From NCBI GenBank assembly GCA_963971305.1, contig OZ020307.1, positions 53,813,702-53,877,701 of the forward strand: a stretch of 64,000 bases of DNA. Reading direction: 5' to 3'. This document shows positions 59,701 through 64,000 of the stretch, in pieces; position 1 is the stretch's first letter, and each line of letters starts with the position of its first letter. Made by a program: the position numbers and the translations under genes. This DNA comes from Arcuatula senhousia (Eukaryota; Mollusca; Bivalvia; Mytilida; Mytilidae). A model generated the notes under the pieces. That model made no database searches. It was not told where the DNA came from and worked only from the letters and a program-made list of their open reading frames with translations.

Positions 59701-62445
59701 AACAGAGGAAGCAAAAGTTCTTTTGAATGACAATTTTGTTTTAGGTAATTTGCTATCTGCACTTAAATCAGATGAAAAGACAAAACGTAAGTGGATGGGC
59801 TCGGATGAAGGAGTTTTAAAAGAGAAACTGATATCCAGAGACTTCATGTTGAAACTAACCCATTTTGAACTAAATGTTTTATGCGAATCACTCAGAGCTA
59901 TTGTGCCAACAACACTTCCACAGGCGAGGCATTCCTGGAAAAAAGAAAACAAGATAGAAATGCTTCAAGCACTTTTAGGTTTAACTTCACTAGAAATGGA
60001 ATCAAACAAAAAATGCCGACGGAAAACTGCACCAAAGTTGTCTTCTTTGTGCATCAAAGTATTAAGATCGAAGTCTTATCCGAAGGCTGTTCTAAATGTA
60101 GCCTATGCCAGGTACATATTCCAGAAAAGGTTTAAAGATTGGCAAATTAGGTCACCTATCTCATTAGATGTTAAATTAGAAGGATTTGAGGACAGTGTGC
60201 CATTTTGGTATTCTTATCCAGAATCTAACAAAAGCAGTGGTGGACTCTTGGCAAAAAGTATTGACTGCTCCCACAATCTTACTCATCTGAGGGTGCGTAC
60301 TTGTACAACTGGCATTGCCGGTATTTCCAGTGATGCCTGGAAACAATGTGCAAAGTCTAATGAAACTAATTTGAGTGTGGCATTAGTAGACGATCTTATT
60401 GATAAACAGAGTGTACCAAATGCGAGAACTAATTTTGCGCTCGATGTTGAAAAATGGATGGTCAAAAATGGACACGAATCTAGTGCAAGACTAACAAAAC
60501 TCATCAGAAACTGGTATGATGCTTGTGATTTGCCCGGCATTCCAGCCATAGAACGAATCCAGAAACTGTTAGATATGAGAACCTTTTTATTAGAGAATGT
60601 TGATTTTGGGTCCTTTCCTCCACCAGGACGCTACATTAAATCTATTCCTTGTGTTACATTTGAAGGTTTGTGCATCGACATAGATACAAAGTTGCAGATG
60701 TATGGATTAGCTAATACCTACAATATCAGGAGCGTCGGTTCGTTAGCAGCTGAAACAACTGTTGGAGTCTTACAAGCATTAAATCCAAACAGTCAGGTGT
60801 CTATAAAAGCTGTAGATGTACCCTCTTTAATTGGAAATGTAACAGAGATTATGACATGCAAGATTGACAAGGAAAGGTATGATTAATATTAGTTCTAAGC
60901 TACAAAGGTTTTCTAATTGATCTTTTAATATACGCGTGTATCAAATGAAATCATTGTGCATATTTCAAATAAAAGTTTTGCCCTCTTTGTCAGCTAAAAG
61001 ACTTAACACGTGTAAGAAGTAGAGGTACCAATGGGGTATCTGAATGTCAAAAGTCAGAGAAGACAAAGACAAAACCAGTAAACACCGACAAGAACGAGAC
61101 AAAAACAGACAACATGTAAAACATTGAAACACAAAAACCACTGAATATCAATCAAGAACGCGAACTCCAGTTGTAACGTTGGCAAACTCAGGTGCTACGG
61201 CAGAGTGAGCAGTTTATATAAATGAAATGTTACAATATACATGTAGTGTAGAACATTCACGTTGTTTTGTGAAGCTTAGCACAGATATGAAGTGCCTGTG
61301 GTTCCAACTTGTGAGTACAACTTGAGTACAGCAATGATTCGTGTATTTTTTTTTTGTGTAGCTAGTTCAAATAGTGAGTTTTAGCTGCCGGGTCAATTTT
61401 AAACGAAGAACTTTTTTGCTTCCTAGATATTGATATACATGGTACTTTCTTCCAGGGGATTCCATATGCGTACATCAAAGTTAAGTGGAATTTACCCCAC
61501 ACATGAATCTGAAGACATGTATGTAGAACCTACAAGCATAGACGAGGAGACTCCAACTTGCTTAACTGGAATGATTACACCAAGGTAAAAATTCGTTGTT
61601 CAAATACTTCTTATTACTATTTCTTTATATGCAAGCACTTGGTTGAATATAGGAAATCTGTCCATACTGTTCATTTACAAAATTTTATGTTGTCAAATGA
61701 ATCAATATTATCATATACATTTATAAAGAATCGATGTGATTTTTGTTTGTTTTTTGTTTTGTTTTTTTTGTTGTTTTTTTTTTTTTGTCAGACATCTGAG
61801 ACTGGTCATTCCCGTTCAATATTTTTGTCACATTTATTATATATTTTATTTTAATTTAATTAAGCAAATACATTTAAATAAGTTGAAGCCTGTGCACATC
61901 AGTTAAGCTTCACCGTGGAGGAGTTCACAAGAGATTAACAAAACTTTTCAAGATTCACGTAAAGTCAGTTTATGTTAGACATAAAAATAGAGTTTTGTCC
62001 GGTAAAGAAAAAGCCGGTTTGTATTCGGTTTTCTAAAGTATGTTTTGTCCGGTAAAGAAAAATTTATTTAAATTGTGCACAAAAACAATTTTTACCGGAA
62101 CACACCTTACTAGGGGTTATGTAAGTTGTTCCTCACTGAAAAAAACAAAACCGAATTGCTTCAAATACAAAAAGTGCATTTTTATGCCGCCAAGTTAGTT
62201 TATAACATGTATAATTTTATGATATTTGCAAGTTTAGGTTTATATTATCTTGCATTTTTTACAGAGATCATGCGTTTGACTATGTAGAACGACGAAAAGT
62301 TGCAAGAAGAATAAAGTTTGGCTCCATATCAAAGCCAGAGGAACCGTCTAGAGGGGCACTGCCTGTCCGTCAATGGCATCGTAAAGATGAGTCCAAAATT
62401 CTTGCAACTAAACGATTAGGCTTGCTTACATTTGACAATATTTGA
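56720..62445 (+). CDS. Large YqaJ-nuclease / RNase H-like transposase-type protein (spliced)
   Basis: Coding exons 56720-60876, 61456-61584 and 62265-62445; introns GT at 60877 to AG 61455 and GT at 61585 to AG 62264. All phases agree, giving ~1488 residues; read without splicing it stops at 60886. The N-terminus is Lys/Pro-rich (NLS-like, 1-55). Residues ~440-610 carry the YqaJ/lambda-exonuclease core: YGTTNEENA (Glu497), SPDG (Asp540), AVEIKCP (Glu565, Lys567), CQCMAEM (Gln589). Around it are transposase-like motifs: FMMCADAKKITAG with GGDVDMFEHE (Asp252), IPIAYGL..GLQILSFSTDGQW (Asp796), and a C-terminal RSVGSLAAETTVG (Glu1345) after a helical region (DLIDKQSVPNARTNFALDVE). Nuclear DNA-processing is likely; specificity is unknown. 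An overlapping 8-codon upstream frame starts at 56713. I recognise the nuclease family; the transposase reading is inference. Confidence 0.8.
61012..61216 (-). mobile_element. ~205-bp 3' end of a Penelope-like element in an intron
   Basis: Matches 50790-50995 in the same orientation (GAGGTACCAATGGGGTATC, GACAACATGTAAAACAT, CTCAGGTGCT). It begins at the same terminal base region and stops abruptly, so it is a strongly 5'-truncated copy. It lies antisense in the 60877-61455 intron and does not touch the splice sites. Confidence 0.85.
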
Positions 62446-62600
62446 AATGGAGAATTGTTAAAAAAAATTACGAACATGAACATTTACTGTGTACAAATAT
62501 CGCTAAAATTTGTTTGTCTTTCTATAGAACAAAATTTTAAAATATAGATTTGAAAAAGATATGAACTATTACAAATACATGTAGGTACTACAAAAAAGAT

Positions 62601-62606
62601 AATAAA
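62601..62606 (+). terminator. Candidate polyadenylation signal AATAAA
   Basis: First AATAAA downstream of the stop at 62445, 156 bp into a plausible 3' UTR. No transcript evidence. Confidence 0.4.
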
Positions 62607-62659
62607 AAAGTTAGAATTCCAGTTTTGTTGCATAGATGTGAACATGATCTGAAAGTTTT

Positions 62660-62830
62660 TATTATACCCCCACTCATAAGAGAGGGTGCTATATTGCAAT
62701 CACCTTGTCTGTCCGTCCGTAACAATTTTTCGTAACAGATTTCTGGGCTTCTACTGAAGGGATTGATTTCAAATTTGGTATACAGCCTAAGCATGATGAC
62801 TTGTGACCTGTCTCCCCTTCAAGGTTAGTT
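62660..62830 (+). mobile_element. Pearl-like element fragment, left end only
   Basis: TTATACCCCCACTCATAAGA, GTCCGTCCGTAACA and one core-like unit (ATTTGGTATACAGCC). No right end. Confidence 0.6.
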
Positions 62831-62889
62831 GCGCATCTACTTTTTGTTTTCTTAGCTGACTTAGACTCTTTTAAGTTTCAAATAAAGAT

Positions 62890-62960
62890 AACAACAAAAT
62901 AACCGAACTGGGATGATCAATCTCATATATCCAAGAACAAAAGACAAAGGACTTTACAAG
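62890..62960 (-). mobile_element. Penelope-like 3'-terminal fragment
   Basis: AACAAAATAACCGAACTGGG then ATGATCAATCTCATA parallels 12339-12400 and, reversed, 44440-44500. It shows the family terminus only. Confidence 0.6.
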
Positions 62961-63404
62961 AGATTTATATGCTTATATCCGGATCATGCATGTGTGCATG
63001 TGCAAGGTTTTATAAAGATGCCATGCCTCCTTCATGAAAAAGTAACTTTTAAACTGATTCTGGGACGAACTGACGTACGAACCGAGACTATAAAAGTATA
63101 TGCCCCTTATAGCATGCAGGAGAAATTGAGAATCGCAATGGGCATGAATTGGTACGTGCATTTCAAATAAAATGATTAGTGGAACCTGCATCTGACAATA
63201 ATAACTGCCTAGAACCTATTTTGACTTCTCATGTTTCGTCCAAAAAATATATTCTTTTGTAAGACCATTTATGCAGTTTAGAATATTTGCTTTACATTGT
63301 AAGCCGGGGACCATGCAACTGTCGGTGAACCAGCAGCGATTATTGTTTACAGCTGATGACTGTTTTTTTTTTATTTGCTGTATGCTGTGTATCTATTCCC
63401 CACG
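62961..63404. other. Non-coding stretch
   Basis: A short open frame (62913-63170) begins inside the Penelope-like fragment and has no known motif, so I do not call it. Nothing else recognised. Confidence 0.45.
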
Positions 63405-64000
63405 TCTCATTATGTCTCCCCCTTTTTTAGTTGGGAGACGTATAGTTTGTGTCATGTACGTCCGTCCGTCTGTAAGCAACTACTCTGAAACTACTTAATT
63501 GAATACAACGAAACTTGGTATGTAGCAAATACATCATGTGAATTAAGTATTTTTTATGCTCAAATTCTTGTAGAAGTTATGTTCCTTTGAACTCAGAAAT
63601 ATGCTGAAAAAAACTCATTTATCATCTTGTTAGCACAACTCCTCTGAAACTACAGTATGGGATTTTATTACCCTGGTTAAAAAGTAAGTACAATGTATGT
63701 AGTTGTGCATATTTCAATTAATCAAATATTGTTCCTCAAGTTTTTGTTGGAGTTATGGCACTTTGGATTTAGAAGTTTTCTGAAAATCCTCACTATTAAA
63801 TCTTCTTTTTAACGCAACTCCTCTGAAACTACTGTATGGAATGTAATAAAACTTGGTATGTAGCTTCATAAGGTAGTTGTGCAAATTATCATTATAACCT
63901 ATAATAATAAGTTATGCTTTGTTGATAGAAAGTAGTTGGTCTTTGCCCAGTTTCCATTTGACCTTAATTCTCAATACTATAATTTGTTTTACAATTATAT
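63405..64000 (+). mobile_element. Pearl-like element, ~165-180-bp cores, cut by the window end
   Basis: Left hairpin GTCTCCC..GGGAGAC (63413-63442), GTACGTCCGTCCGTCTG, then units with ACTCCTCTGAAACTAC and GAAACTTGGTATGTAG at about 63480, 63650 and 63820. The right end is beyond the window. Confidence 0.75.

Noticed and set aside
59563..59952. 129-codon minus-strand frame within the large gene
   Set aside because: Shadow of the long plus-strand coding exon.
62913..63170. 85-codon frame
   Set aside because: Begins inside a Penelope-like 3' fragment; no recognisable domain.

Overview
The window looks like nuclear DNA of a bivalve mollusc, most probably a mussel (Mytilus or a close relative). 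The evidence is AT-rich sequence with very few intact reading frames, split genes with canonical GT..AG introns, C1q-domain and H-type-lectin exons, Penelope-like retroelements of the GIPMGTNCAP type, tRNA-derived SINEs, and many tandem-repeat-bearing 'pearl-like' elements. Most of the 64 kb is nested mobile DNA. The species call is inference; no marker gene is present.

Layout. 0.2-2.7 kb: a decayed Penelope-like element with its GIY-YIG nuclease upstream of the reverse transcriptase. 3.4-4.2 kb: a pearl-like tandem element. 6.5-6.9 kb: an intact terminal exon of a C1q-domain gene. 8.8-10.9 kb: a tandem array split by a second tandem element. 11.3-12.3 kb: the 3' end of a LINE. 12.3-19.2 kb: a Penelope-like 3' tail split by two adjacent copies of one inverted-repeat transposon, a 6.1-kb copy carrying a 2-kb minisatellite and a 0.3-kb derivative. 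20-25.3 kb: small elements around a dead C1q-domain gene. 25.3-38.9 kb: a ~3-kb tandem duplication. Its first copy was opened by a TA-flanked element, which was opened by a second inverted-repeat element, which holds two SINEs and more repeats. 39-47 kb: nested MITEs, a duplicated ~0.7-kb sequence, a dead H-lectin exon and a Penelope-like fragment. 47.6-52.1 kb: a 4.5-kb inverted-repeat element. 52-55 kb: a minisatellite, a short TA-type MITE and a live-looking H-lectin exon. 55.9-62.6 kb: the only large intact gene. 62.6-64 kb: more tandem elements.

The gene at 56720-62445 is the outstanding feature. By my reading it has a non-coding first exon and three coding exons with compatible phases, giving a protein of about 1488 residues. 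It carries a complete YqaJ/lambda-exonuclease-type nuclease core. On both sides of that core lie segments resembling the first, second and third acidic motifs of an RNase H-fold transposase. If correct, a nuclease domain has been inserted into a DDE-type transposase core. The gene is intact among decayed neighbours, so it is either a recent large transposon or a co-opted host gene.

The two immune-type genes (C1q-domain and H-type lectin) are present only as terminal exons plus decayed paralogues, consistent with expansion and loss of lectin families in bivalves. I found no convincing CRISPR array, rRNA, functional tRNA or prokaryotic operon.
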